From an uncultured Eubacterium sp. (GTDB taxonomy: Bacteria; Bacillota; Clostridia; Oscillospirales; Acutalibacteraceae): a DNA stretch of 5,590 bases. Positions 1 through 5,590 of this stretch are shown here, piece after piece. The stretch lies in assembly GCA_945979635.1 (NCBI GenBank), contig CAMFPZ010000067.1:1-5590 (forward strand), read 5' to 3'. The stretch's first letter is position 1. Every line of letters starts with the position of its first letter. The position numbers and the translations under genes are program-made. The notes beneath the pieces were generated by a model. The model did no database searches. It was not told where the DNA came from and saw only the letters and a list, made by a program, of their open reading frames with translations.

Positions 1-339
1 ATTCCTATTGTTATTACAATTTTTGAATCGGGCAACCCGATGCAGATTATTGCAATGTCGGCTTGTCTTGCAGGCTCTGTTTGCGGTGACCACTGCTCGC
101 CGATTTCCGATACAACAATTATGTCGTCAGCCGGCGGTCAATGCAACCATTTGAATCACGTTTCAACCCAGCTTCCGTATTCGCTTTCCGTTGCAGGAAT
201 ATCATTTGTAATGTATTTGATTTCCGGATTTGTACAGAATGCCGCAATTCTTCTTCCTGTCGGTATTGTTATTACAATCGGCTTCCTCTTTGTTATGAAA
301 TCGGTTACTTCAAAGAAGTACGGAAAAGAAAATATTTAA
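1..339 (+). CDS. nhaC: Na+/H+ antiporter, NhaC family (C-terminal part, 5' end outside window)
   Basis: This is the C-terminal 112 residues of an inner-membrane secondary transporter of the NhaC family, which exchanges cytoplasmic Na+ for external H+ (some members exchange organic acids instead). The frame is open from base 1, so the start lies upstream of the window; the ATG at base 40 is internal. The family signature GDHCSPISDTTIMSS lies at codons 26-40, followed by a Cys-His-rich segment (QCNHLNHV) and TQLPYSL, an arrangement I recognise as typical of NhaC. Two hydrophobic segments follow, at about codons 61-78 and 82-100, and then a short basic tail (KSVTSKKYGKENI) that would be cytoplasmic. 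The natural-looking tail suggests the gene is intact at this end. No terminator follows directly; the first one is at 783-825, beyond the spoVAD remnant. The family is firmly assigned, but the exact substrate is not determined. Confidence 0.9.
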   Translation: MPIVITIFESGNPMQIIAMSACLAGSVCGDHCSPISDTTIMSSAGGQCNHLNHVSTQLPYSLSVAGISFVMYLISGFVQNAAILLPVGIVITIGFLFVMKSVTSKKYGKENI

Positions 340-365
340 TTTGTCAATAATTTTATAGTCTACCC

Positions 366-767
366 TTGACATCATCACCTGCTGCGGCTAGGACTATTGC
401 ACAGGTGCTTCAGGATGTTGGGGGTACTGCGGATGATTTTGATATGATTGTGACCGGAGACCTGGGATTGACGGGGTCGAGGTTGCTCAATGAGTTGATG
501 GGCAGGGAATACGGGATTGATATTTCGGATTTGCACAGGGATTGTGGATTGATGATTTATGACCTGGATGAGCAAGATGTTGATTCCGGAGGCTCAGGAT
601 GTGGGTGTTCTGCCAGTGTCGTATGCTCGCATATTTTGAATTTGCTGGAGTCGGGTGAGCTTAAACGCGTTTTGTTTGTTGCAACAGGAGCGTTGATGTC
701 ACCGACATCTACTAAACAGGGTCAATCCATACCCTCCATAGCCCACGCAGTATTAATTGAAAAATAG
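366..767 (+). pseudogene. spoVAD: Truncated spoVAD: C-terminal fragment of stage V sporulation protein AD
   Basis: The 133 codons match the C-terminal part of SpoVAD, a thiolase-fold protein that binds dipicolinic acid and is needed for its movement into the forespore through the SpoVA channel. Recognisable family blocks, recalled from Bacillus SpoVAD, are PAAARTI, GGTADDFD, IVTGDLG, HRDCGLMIYD, GGSGCGCSASV and VATGALMSPT, ending IPSIAHAVLIEK. Full-length SpoVAD is about 340 residues, so roughly the first 200 are missing, including the N-terminal half of the fold. The frame is open back only to a TAA at 348-350. The sole upstream start is a TTG at 366, and no Shine-Dalgarno sequence precedes it. 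No spoVAE follows and no spoVAC precedes, unlike the usual spoVAC-AD-AE order. Arginine is AGG in 4 of 5 cases and leucine TTG in 9 of 16, unlike tex or nhaC. No internal stop or frameshift is present, so truncation is recent, the fragment is still used, or the junction is an assembly artefact. Confidence 0.88.
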
Positions 768-782
768 AATCTAAAAACAATT

Positions 783-825
783 AGCCGTAACGGCTCCGAG
801 AATAGGAGCATCGTTACGGCTTTTT
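783..825 (+). terminator. Rho-independent terminator after the spoVAD remnant
   Basis: A perfect 10-base arm pair (AGCCGTAACG at 783-792 with CGTTACGGCT at 812-821) is extended by a second perfect 5-base pair (GCTCC at 793-797 with GGAGC at 805-809). A two-base bulge lies at 810-811, the loop is at 798-804, and a run of T follows at 821-825. This is a strong plus-strand terminator. It is the first one downstream of nhaC, so it probably ends the nhaC transcript too. Read on the minus strand, the hairpin is followed by TTTTT only about nine bases further on, so it may terminate the convergent minus-strand genes weakly. Confidence 0.9.
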
Positions 826-849
826 GCGTTACTATTTTGAAGCTTTATT

Positions 850-1386
850 TTATAGCTTGATTTGCATCCAAACGATTGGAAGATTAGCCTTCCAGGATGT
901 TTTTATGCTTGGAAAGAGGAAGAAGCTCGTGTCGGTAATACGAGTGATTTGATAGTTACCGCCGTAAATTGTGGCGGTTACTCTATTGCCTGTGGATTGC
1001 TTATATAGCGAAATACCGGTGCTCAATTGTTCATCCGGGATTCTAATAAGCTTTGGACATAGGATGGTGATTAAGCTGCAATCATCAACGGTTGAGCCAT
1101 CAATCAAGGACTGCGGTTGATAGATAAGAATTAGGTCGGGAACAATAGTATTTCCGTCGCTGTCCGTGCCGAGATTGAATGGAATTTCAGGCATATTATC
1201 CGAAGAAATTTTTGTCTCAGGCAGATATGTTCCGCTTGAAAAGCACGCTGAATGAGGAATAATATTGTATATGATTTGGCTTAATTCGTTCAAGGTTGCT
1301 CCCTCGAGGTTGACACTTTTGTTGCTATTTATAATTGCGTTTGCAAGTGAATCAAGCTTTGACTTATCTTCGATTATTAAGCTCAT
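850..1386 (-). CDS. Phage tail-fibre-like protein, 178 aa (second gene of pair)
   Basis: This is a 178-residue protein of uncertain function, probably a phage tail or fibre accessory protein. Residues about 7-42 (KLDSLANAIINSNKS, then LEGATLNELSQIIYNI) resemble the short helical module seen near the N terminus of many Firmicutes phage tail proteins (pattern: LADAIR, KTG, then M-x-x-AI). The rest, from the SSGTYLP segment at about residue 50 to the end, is rich in beta-prone residues and aromatic at its end (SFFLF, WKANLPIVW), and I do not recognise it. There is no signal peptide, membrane segment or wall anchor. I chose the ATG at 1386 over a longer in-frame start at 1449 because GGAGGTG lies eight bases before it and because the longer form would overlap the upstream gene by 62 bases. 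It starts two bases after the upstream stop, which implies translational coupling. GC is low: 30% in the 60 bases at 1321-1380. Confidence 0.6.
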   Translation of the reverse strand: MSLIIEDKSKLDSLANAIINSNKSVNLEGATLNELSQIIYNIIPHSACFSSGTYLPETKISSDNMPEIPFNLGTDSDGNTIVPDLILIYQPQSLIDGSTVDDCSLITILCPKLIRIPDEQLSTGISLYKQSTGNRVTATIYGGNYQITRITDTSFFLFPSIKTSWKANLPIVWMQIKL

Positions 1387-1387
1387 T

Positions 1388-2110
1388 TTAGACACCTCCA
1401 TATTCTGTGGAGTCTGTTGCAAACGGAATATCCAGCTCCAGCACACCATTATTTAGTTGAAGTCCTGTACCGACAGAAAACCTGTTTTGCTTTTCGTTTA
1501 GGCTATCGACAGATGCAAAGGATGAATCAATATCGCTTTTTGTATAGTAATTTGACAAATCGGCGTTAATTGTTAAGACACTTTCATCTTGCTGAATATT
1601 AATGCAGTTGCCCTGTTCGATTTCGATACAATTCATACCGTTAATCGTTGCATTAGCTCCGTCGATGCCGTTTTTTCCGGAATCTCCCTTGTCACCCGTT
1701 TCGCCTTTGTCACCCTTTAGCTTCCCTTGCTCAATCGCTTTGTCGATGAGATTGAAGATTTTTTCGCCTTCGCTTGGCGAGGGGATAGGAGGATCGTTTT
1801 CACAATCCTTGCTGTATGTGCCCTTGCTGACGGTTATGTAATCGGGAGTAGGAGAATAGCGTAGCTTCAGTTCGTTGTTTTCTATTTCTATCGCATAAAC
1901 ACCGATTCGACAACTGCCGTGCTTAAGGGTTGGAAGCATCACCATATTTCCGATAACCGGCGTTTTTATATTTCCGAATGTTACGAAGGAGGTTAGGCCG
2001 TTGTATTCCTCGGATAATTCAACCTCGATTGCAACATCATTGTAAGCACCGGAGGTTATTTTTTCTTTTTCAAGAATAGTAACTGATTTTGTATCAGCTA
2101 TGATTTTCAT
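1388..2110 (-). CDS. Phage tail/receptor-binding-like protein with collagen-like repeat, 240 aa
   Basis: This 240-residue protein is built like a phage baseplate or tail-fibre protein. Residues 1-100 form a beta-rich N-terminal domain ending in LRYSPTPDYITVSKGTYS, similar in style to the N-terminal Ig-like domain of Firmicutes phage upper-baseplate proteins (from memory). A short Pro-rich linker and helix (SEGEKIFNLIDKAIEQGK) lead to seven uninterrupted Gly-X-Y triplets at 133-153 (GDK GET GDK GDS GKN GID GAN), a collagen-like trimerising stretch. Next comes NYYTKSDIDSSFASVDSLNEKQ at about 187-208, of which the YYTKxDID part is a common tail-fibre motif. The protein ends with a beta tail (FSVGTGLQLNNGVLELDIP). 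No signal peptide or anchor is seen. The ATG at 2110 is preferred over an in-frame ATG at 2158 because AAAGGAA sits seven bases upstream; the longer form lacks a ribosome site. It is the first gene of a two-gene unit. Whether it belongs to a decayed prophage or is a domesticated host gene cannot be told here. Confidence 0.68.
   Translation of the reverse strand: MKIIADTKSVTILEKEKITSGAYNDVAIEVELSEEYNGLTSFVTFGNIKTPVIGNMVMLPTLKHGSCRIGVYAIEIENNELKLRYSPTPDYITVSKGTYSKDCENDPPIPSPSEGEKIFNLIDKAIEQGKLKGDKGETGDKGDSGKNGIDGANATINGMNCIEIEQGNCINIQQDESVLTINADLSNYYTKSDIDSSFASVDSLNEKQNRFSVGTGLQLNNGVLELDIPFATDSTEYGGV
1391..1399 (-). promoter_or_regulatory. Ribosome binding site fixing the start of the 178-aa gene
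   Basis: The minus strand reads GGAGGTGTC, with the GGAGG core eight bases before the ATG at 1386. The same bases encode the final Gly-Gly-Val of the upstream protein, so the site sits inside that gene and is cleared only as ribosomes finish it. This supports coupled translation and the short start. Confidence 0.85.
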
Positions 2111-2117
2111 ATTATCG

Positions 2118-2124
2118 TTCCTTT
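2118..2124 (-). promoter_or_regulatory. Ribosome binding site of the collagen-like tail gene
   Basis: The minus strand reads AAAGGAA seven bases before the ATG at 2110. The alternative in-frame ATG at 2158 is preceded only by an A/T-rich stretch without a purine ribosome motif, so this site decides the start. Confidence 0.75.
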
Positions 2125-2130
2125 CGTAAA

Positions 2131-2160
2131 AGTATAAGCGTGGGGACATACGCTTCATAA
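2131..2160 (-). promoter_or_regulatory. Candidate promoter with overlapping palindrome for the tail-like pair
   Basis: On the minus strand a good -10 box, TATACT (2136-2131), lies about 20 bases before the start codon of the 240-aa gene. The best -35 candidate is weak (TTATGA at 2160-2155, spacer 18). A perfect six-base inverted repeat, AAGCGT and ACGCTT (2136-2141 and 2150-2155, eight-base loop), fills the spacer and touches both boxes, a position suited to an operator. This is inference: the 2201-2242 terminator upstream means the pair needs its own promoter, and this is the best candidate, but no regulator is identified. Confidence 0.4.
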
Positions 2161-2200
2161 AAAATATTAGAAAAAGAAAATATAAAAATCAAATATGAGT

Positions 2201-2242
2201 ACAAAAAAATATGCTGTATACATATAGCATATACAGCATATT
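2201..2242 (-). terminator. Rho-independent terminator of the tex-MFS operon
   Basis: A perfect 13-base stem pairs 2208-2220 with 2230-2242, with a nine-base loop at 2221-2229. On the minus strand it is followed by TTTTTTGT (2207 downwards). The stem is A/T-rich, with one GC-containing core (GCTGT/ACAGC). Its first two bases on the minus strand are the last two stem-side bases within the MFS stop codon (2243-2241), so terminator and stop overlap. On the plus strand no T tract follows, so it works in one direction. Confidence 0.85.
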
Positions 2243-3425
2243 AGTTATTCTTTTTTGCATTTTGGAGCAGAATAAAGGATATGAGAAGCAGAATCGGGAA
2301 GATAGAAGCAGTTAATATTCCGACATTCAGGTTGTCGGAAAAGCTTGATGAAACGAAGCCGACAACCGATGGTCCGGCACTGCATCCTAAATCCCCGCCT
2401 AATGCCAAAAGAGCGAACATAGCCGTTGAACCATTTGGCAATGCCCTTGTTGAAATCGAGAATGTTCCCGGCCACATTATACCAACGCTGAAACCACAGA
2501 TTGCACACCCTATTAGAGAAATTAACGGAATCGGCGACAGCGAAATTATTGCATATGAAACAAAGCAAAGAATTGTGCATATTTTTATGGCGTTTGTAAT
2601 CGAAAGCCTTTCGCCGAATTTTCCGTATATTGCTCTGGCGGTTCCCATTAGGACGGCGAATGCAAGAGGCCCTGCAAGGTCGCCGATGGTTTTGGATATA
2701 TTAAGCCCCTGTTGAGCATATGCCGACGCCCATTGTGAAACCGCTTGCTCGCTGGCACCGGAGCATACCATCATTATGAAAAGCAGAATAAACATCTTGT
2801 TAGACAGAAGCTCCTTTATGCTCATTCCTTTTTCATCCTTTGGAATCAGCCTTGCGATCGGTACTCTCATAAAAATGAATGCATTAGTGAGAGGTATTAT
2901 TGCCCAAATAACGGCGAGCAATCTCCAATTTTGTATTCCAAACAGGGTGAAGAATAATGTTGAGAGCAAAACAACTCCGACATGACCCCAGCAATAGAAG
3001 GAATGCAAAAGGCTCATTGCCTTTTCCTTGTTATCCGTTGGGCACGCCTCCATGACGGGACTGACCAAAACCTCAAGTATTCCGCCGCCGATTGCATAAA
3101 TCGCAACGCTGATAATGAGCCCGAGATATGGATTACTCAAAATCGAAGGTAAAACGGCTAGCGATACCATTCCGAGTGCCGACAACAAATGTGCTATTAC
3201 CATTGATACGCGATAGCCGACTTTGTCCACCACCTTTGCACAAACCAAATCAACACATAGCTGAATCAAAAAGTTCATAGTGATGAGCAATGTGATTTTT
3301 GATAGGGGGATGTTGTATTCGTGTTGGAAGGTTATAAACAAAAGCGGTACAAAATTATTTATTATTGCTTGAACAATGTATGCTAAAAAGCAAGCATTTA
3401 TCGTTGATTTATAGCTCTTTTTCAT
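2241..3425 (-). CDS. MFS transporter, 12 membrane segments, substrate unknown
   Basis: This 394-residue integral membrane protein of the major facilitator superfamily presumably carries a small solute driven by the proton gradient; the substrate cannot be told. About twelve hydrophobic segments are visible, at roughly 11-31, 42-62, 73-92, 101-122, 138-163, 168-186, 210-226, 250-268, 278-296, 300-318, 332-350 and 367-388. The loop after segment 2 carries a degenerate motif A (DLVCAKVVDKVGYRVSM, Asp59-Met75), with the usual Asp, Gly and Arg. A hydrophilic central loop lies at about 190-208. The N and C halves are similar in size and the length is typical, so the gene looks intact. The ATG at 3425 overlaps the tex stop by four bases (ATGA), and GAAGGAA lies eight bases upstream, so translation is coupled to tex. 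The protein resembles sugar-permease-like MFS members of Clostridia (fucose-permease type), but this is a loose impression. A terminator follows immediately. Confidence 0.93.
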   Translation of the reverse strand: MKKSYKSTINACFLAYIVQAIINNFVPLLFITFQHEYNIPLSKITLLITMNFLIQLCVDLVCAKVVDKVGYRVSMVIAHLLSALGMVSLAVLPSILSNPYLGLIISVAIYAIGGGILEVLVSPVMEACPTDNKEKAMSLLHSFYCWGHVGVVLLSTLFFTLFGIQNWRLLAVIWAIIPLTNAFIFMRVPIARLIPKDEKGMSIKELLSNKMFILLFIMMVCSGASEQAVSQWASAYAQQGLNISKTIGDLAGPLAFAVLMGTARAIYGKFGERLSITNAIKICTILCFVSYAIISLSPIPLISLIGCAICGFSVGIMWPGTFSISTRALPNGSTAMFALLALGGDLGCSAGPSVVGFVSSSFSDNLNVGILTASIFPILLLISFILLQNAKKNN

Positions 3426-5569
3426 TGCTTCGGTTCCTTCATGGTAAGTGCAATTCTCTTCTTGTCAATATCAACTGAAAGTACCCAAACGCTCACTATG
3501 TCTCCGACCTTGAGTACATCCGACGGATGCTTAATGTACTTATTGGTTATTTGGCTGATATGAACAAGTCCGTCTTGATGAACGCCTATGTCAACGAATG
3601 CACCAAAGTCGATTACATTTCTTACTGTGCCCTTGAGCTCCATACCTGCCTTGAGATCTTCGATGCCCATAATATCACTGCGAAGAAGAGGCTTTGGCAG
3701 CTCGTCACGGGGGTCGCGTCCGGGCTTCGAAAGCTCGGAAACAATGTCGATTAATGTCGGCTCACCGATGTCAAGTTTTTTTGCAAGTGCACTTGTTCCA
3801 ATTGCCTCTACCTGTGATTTTAGTTTTGAAACATTTCCGCTTGAAATGTCATTTTCGCTGATTTCACAGAGTCTTAGAAGCTCCTTTGCCGCAGCATAGC
3901 TTTCAGGGTGAACTGCTGTGTTATCAAGAACATTCTTGCTTTCCCTTACTCTCAAGAAGCCTGCACATTGTTCGAAAGCCTTTGGTCCAAGCTTTGCAAC
4001 CTTTTTAAGCTCGCTTCGGGATGTGAAATGTCCGTTTTCCTCGCGGTATGAAACGATGTTTTTCGCAATGGCAGAGTTAATTCCCGCAACTCTCGAAAGG
4101 AGCTGCACAGAGGCTGTGTTTAGGTCAACGCCTACGGAGTTTACGCATGCCTCGACAACACCGTCGAGTGCGGATGAAAGCTCCTTTTGCGGCATATCGT
4201 GTTGATATTGACCGACGCCGATAGCCTTTGGGTCAATCTTGACCAGCTCAGCTAACGGGTCTTGGAGTCGTCGTGCAATGCTGACAGCACTTCGAAGACT
4301 TACATCAAATTGCGGAAATTCCTCCGCGGCAAGCTTTGAGGCACTGTAAACCGAAGCACCTGCTTCGCTGACCACCATATATGTTATTGCACAATCCAGC
4401 TCCTTAATGACCTCGGAGGCGAAAACCTCTGTTTCGTGAGAGGCGGTTCCGTTGCCTATTGCGAACATTTTTACATTGTGCTTCTTTACAAGAGTCTTTA
4501 TGATTTCCTTTGCTTCGTCGATTTTGTTGTGCGGCGGAGCAGGGTAAATAACGCCTGTGTCAAGTACTTTTCCTGTTTCGCTGATAACAGCAACCTTGCA
4601 GCCTGTTCGATAGCCCGGGTCGAGTCCGATAGTAACATTGCCCTTGACAGGAGGCTGCATAAGAAGCTGACGGGTGTTTTCACCGAAAACCTTTATTGAG
4701 CTTTCGCACGCACTATCGGTCAGCTCGTTTCGGATTTCACGCTCAATTGACGGGAAGATAAGACGGGAATAGCTGTCTTGTATTGCCTCGATAACCTGTT
4801 CGGTGCAGGCGTTGTTGCCTTCGCAATGAATATTATACAGAAGATCAAATGCAATAGTTTTGTCAAATTCGAGCGAAACCTTCAGCTTGCCCTCCTTTTC
4901 GCCGCGATTAATTGCCAAAATTCTGTGGCCGACTATGGATTTTACAGGCTCGCTGTATTCCTTGTACATTTCGTATACACCCAAATCCTCGTCATTGCCG
5001 CAGGCTGTGATTATACCGTGATTCTTAACTGCATAGCGAATGAGCTTTCTGCCCTGTGAATCGTCCGAAACCTGCTCGGCGATGATGTCGCGGGCACCTT
5101 GGAGTGCGTCATCGACGGTTTTTACCTCGTCTGTAATGAATTCCTCGGCGAGTATTTCGGGTGCAGAAGTGCCCTTTTCCTGGGCGTACAATTTTTGAGC
5201 CAATGGCTCGAGTCCGAGTGCCTTTGCAACGCTTGCTCTTGTTTTTCTTTTCGGCCTGAACGGTCTGTAAATGTCCTCGAGCTCTGTGAGCGTTTTTGCA
5301 TTTTCGATAGCAAGAGCAATTTCGTCCGTCATTTTTTCCTGCTCTGTTATTGAAGAAATGACTTTTTCCTTTTGCTCCTCGAGTGAACGAAGATATGCGA
5401 GTCTGTCGTTTAGCTCACGCAAAAGCTGGTCATCGAGTGAGCCAGTTGCCTCCTTACGATAGCGTGCAATGAACGGAATTGTATTGCCGTCGTCGATGAG
5501 CTCAACTGTGTTTTTTACCTGCCAGGGCTTGAGTGAAAATTCACTCTCAATCTGCTTTAAGATTTCCAT
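3422..5569 (-). CDS. tex: Tex, S1-domain RNA-binding transcription accessory protein
   Basis: Tex is a cytoplasmic nucleic-acid-binding protein, the bacterial relative of eukaryotic Spt6, named for toxin expression in Bordetella and linked to transcription. The 715 residues are full length for the family. The N-terminal helical part holds FIARYRKEATGSLDDQ (33-48) and IYRPFRPKRKTRASVAKALGLEPL (100-123), both classic Tex blocks. The YqgF/RuvC-like domain follows, with GLDPGYRTGCK (315-325, Asp317 at the RuvC acidic position), AIGNGTASHETE (370-381) and SEAGASVYSAS (401-411). Helix-hairpin-helix motifs lie at about 480-540 (VDLNTASVQLLSRVAGI, then KLGPKAFEQCAGFLRV). The C-terminal S1 domain is at 641-711 (GTVRNVIDFGAFVDIG, DGLVHIS). 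The ATG at 5569 is preceded by AGAGGA six bases upstream. The gene overlaps the MFS gene by four bases and is probably first in the operon, although the upstream region is cut off. No anomaly is seen. Confidence 0.98.
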   Translation of the reverse strand: MEILKQIESEFSLKPWQVKNTVELIDDGNTIPFIARYRKEATGSLDDQLLRELNDRLAYLRSLEEQKEKVISSITEQEKMTDEIALAIENAKTLTELEDIYRPFRPKRKTRASVAKALGLEPLAQKLYAQEKGTSAPEILAEEFITDEVKTVDDALQGARDIIAEQVSDDSQGRKLIRYAVKNHGIITACGNDEDLGVYEMYKEYSEPVKSIVGHRILAINRGEKEGKLKVSLEFDKTIAFDLLYNIHCEGNNACTEQVIEAIQDSYSRLIFPSIEREIRNELTDSACESSIKVFGENTRQLLMQPPVKGNVTIGLDPGYRTGCKVAVISETGKVLDTGVIYPAPPHNKIDEAKEIIKTLVKKHNVKMFAIGNGTASHETEVFASEVIKELDCAITYMVVSEAGASVYSASKLAAEEFPQFDVSLRSAVSIARRLQDPLAELVKIDPKAIGVGQYQHDMPQKELSSALDGVVEACVNSVGVDLNTASVQLLSRVAGINSAIAKNIVSYREENGHFTSRSELKKVAKLGPKAFEQCAGFLRVRESKNVLDNTAVHPESYAAAKELLRLCEISENDISSGNVSKLKSQVEAIGTSALAKKLDIGEPTLIDIVSELSKPGRDPRDELPKPLLRSDIMGIEDLKAGMELKGTVRNVIDFGAFVDIGVHQDGLVHISQITNKYIKHPSDVLKVGDIVSVWVLSVDIDKKRIALTMKEPKQ
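3434..3440 (-). promoter_or_regulatory. Ribosome binding site of the MFS gene inside tex
   Basis: The minus strand reads GAAGGAA, eight bases before the MFS ATG at 3425. It lies within the last codons of tex (Met-Lys-Glu-Pro-Lys-Gln). With the ATGA overlap it indicates independent ribosome entry plus coupling to tex translation. Confidence 0.75.
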
Positions 5570-5575
5570 AAACCA

Positions 5576-5581
5576 TCCTCT
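5576..5581 (-). promoter_or_regulatory. Ribosome binding site of tex
   Basis: The minus strand reads AGAGGA, six bases before the tex ATG at 5569. It supports this start, which also matches the usual Tex N terminus. Only about nine more bases upstream are in the window, so the promoter cannot be judged. Confidence 0.75.
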
Positions 5582-5590
5582 GTATAATGT

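Noticed and set aside
838..858. Short inverted repeat AAGCT/AGCTT at the end of the 178-aa gene
   Set aside because: It has only five bases per arm and no T tract after it on the minus strand, so it is not a credible terminator.
850..1449. Longer 199-residue form of the downstream tail-like gene starting at 1449
   Set aside because: It would overlap the upstream gene by 62 bases and has no ribosome site, whereas the ATG at 1386 has a strong GGAGGTG.
850..2110. Diversity-generating retroelement target
   Set aside because: Tail-fibre genes are common targets, but there is no reverse transcriptase, accessory gene or near-duplicate template repeat in the window, and the C terminus of either protein shows no lectin-type variable motif.
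1388..2158. Longer 256-residue form of the collagen-like gene starting at 2158
   Set aside because: The extra 16 residues are preceded by A/T-rich sequence without a ribosome site and would run through the best promoter candidate.
2136..2160. Plus-strand CATACGCT resembling a sporulation sigma-E -10 box
   Set aside because: It points toward the end of the convergent MFS gene with no plus-strand gene to drive, and there is no matching -35 element.
3527..5462. Open frames on the plus strand across tex
   Set aside because: They are antisense to a well-supported full-length tex, show no recognisable protein and have no ribosome sites.
5581..5590. TATAAT-like boxes at the right edge (TATAAT on plus, TATACA on minus)
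   Set aside because: For tex the box would place the transcript start at the ribosome site; for the plus strand no -35 is seen and any gene lies outside the window.
1..5590. CRISPR array, tRNA, rRNA, insertion sequence or riboswitch
   Set aside because: No regularly spaced repeats, cloverleaf or rRNA-like segments, transposase reading frames or long leader structures were seen; intergenic spaces are only about 25, 82 and 130 bases.

Overview
The window looks like a chromosomal piece of a Firmicute, most likely a gut-type Clostridia/Eubacteriales member. The case rests on a SpoVAD (endospore protein) fragment, a NhaC-type antiporter, Tex, strong AGGAGG-like ribosome sites, rho-independent terminators and the standard genetic code. 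A taxon finer than this cannot be read from the sequence.

Layout, left to right. (1) Bases 1-339, plus strand: the last 112 codons of a NhaC-family Na+/H+ antiporter; the gene begins outside the window. (2) Bases 366-767, plus strand: an N-terminally truncated spoVAD, only the C-terminal ~40% of the protein, joined about 25 bases after the nhaC stop, without a ribosome site and with codon use unlike its neighbours. (3) Bases 783-825: a strong rho-independent terminator that probably now ends transcription of nhaC plus the remnant. (4) Bases 850-2110, minus strand: two tightly coupled genes that look like phage tail-fibre or receptor-binding proteins, one with a collagen-like Gly-X-Y stretch. 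No other phage gene is visible, and the pair has its own leader region with a palindrome at the presumed promoter. (5) Bases 2201-2242: a minus-strand terminator whose stem starts inside the stop codon of the next gene. (6) Bases 2241-5569, minus strand: a two-gene operon, tex followed by an MFS transporter, with start and stop overlapping as ATGA.

How the genes work together. tex and the MFS gene are almost certainly co-transcribed and translationally coupled. The tail-like pair forms a separate transcription unit, insulated from the tex operon by the 2201-2242 terminator, and converges on the nhaC/spoVAD unit. No complete new defence or mobile system is evident. The two parts that deserve attention are the spoVAD remnant, with its abrupt junction, and the orphan tail-fibre-like pair.
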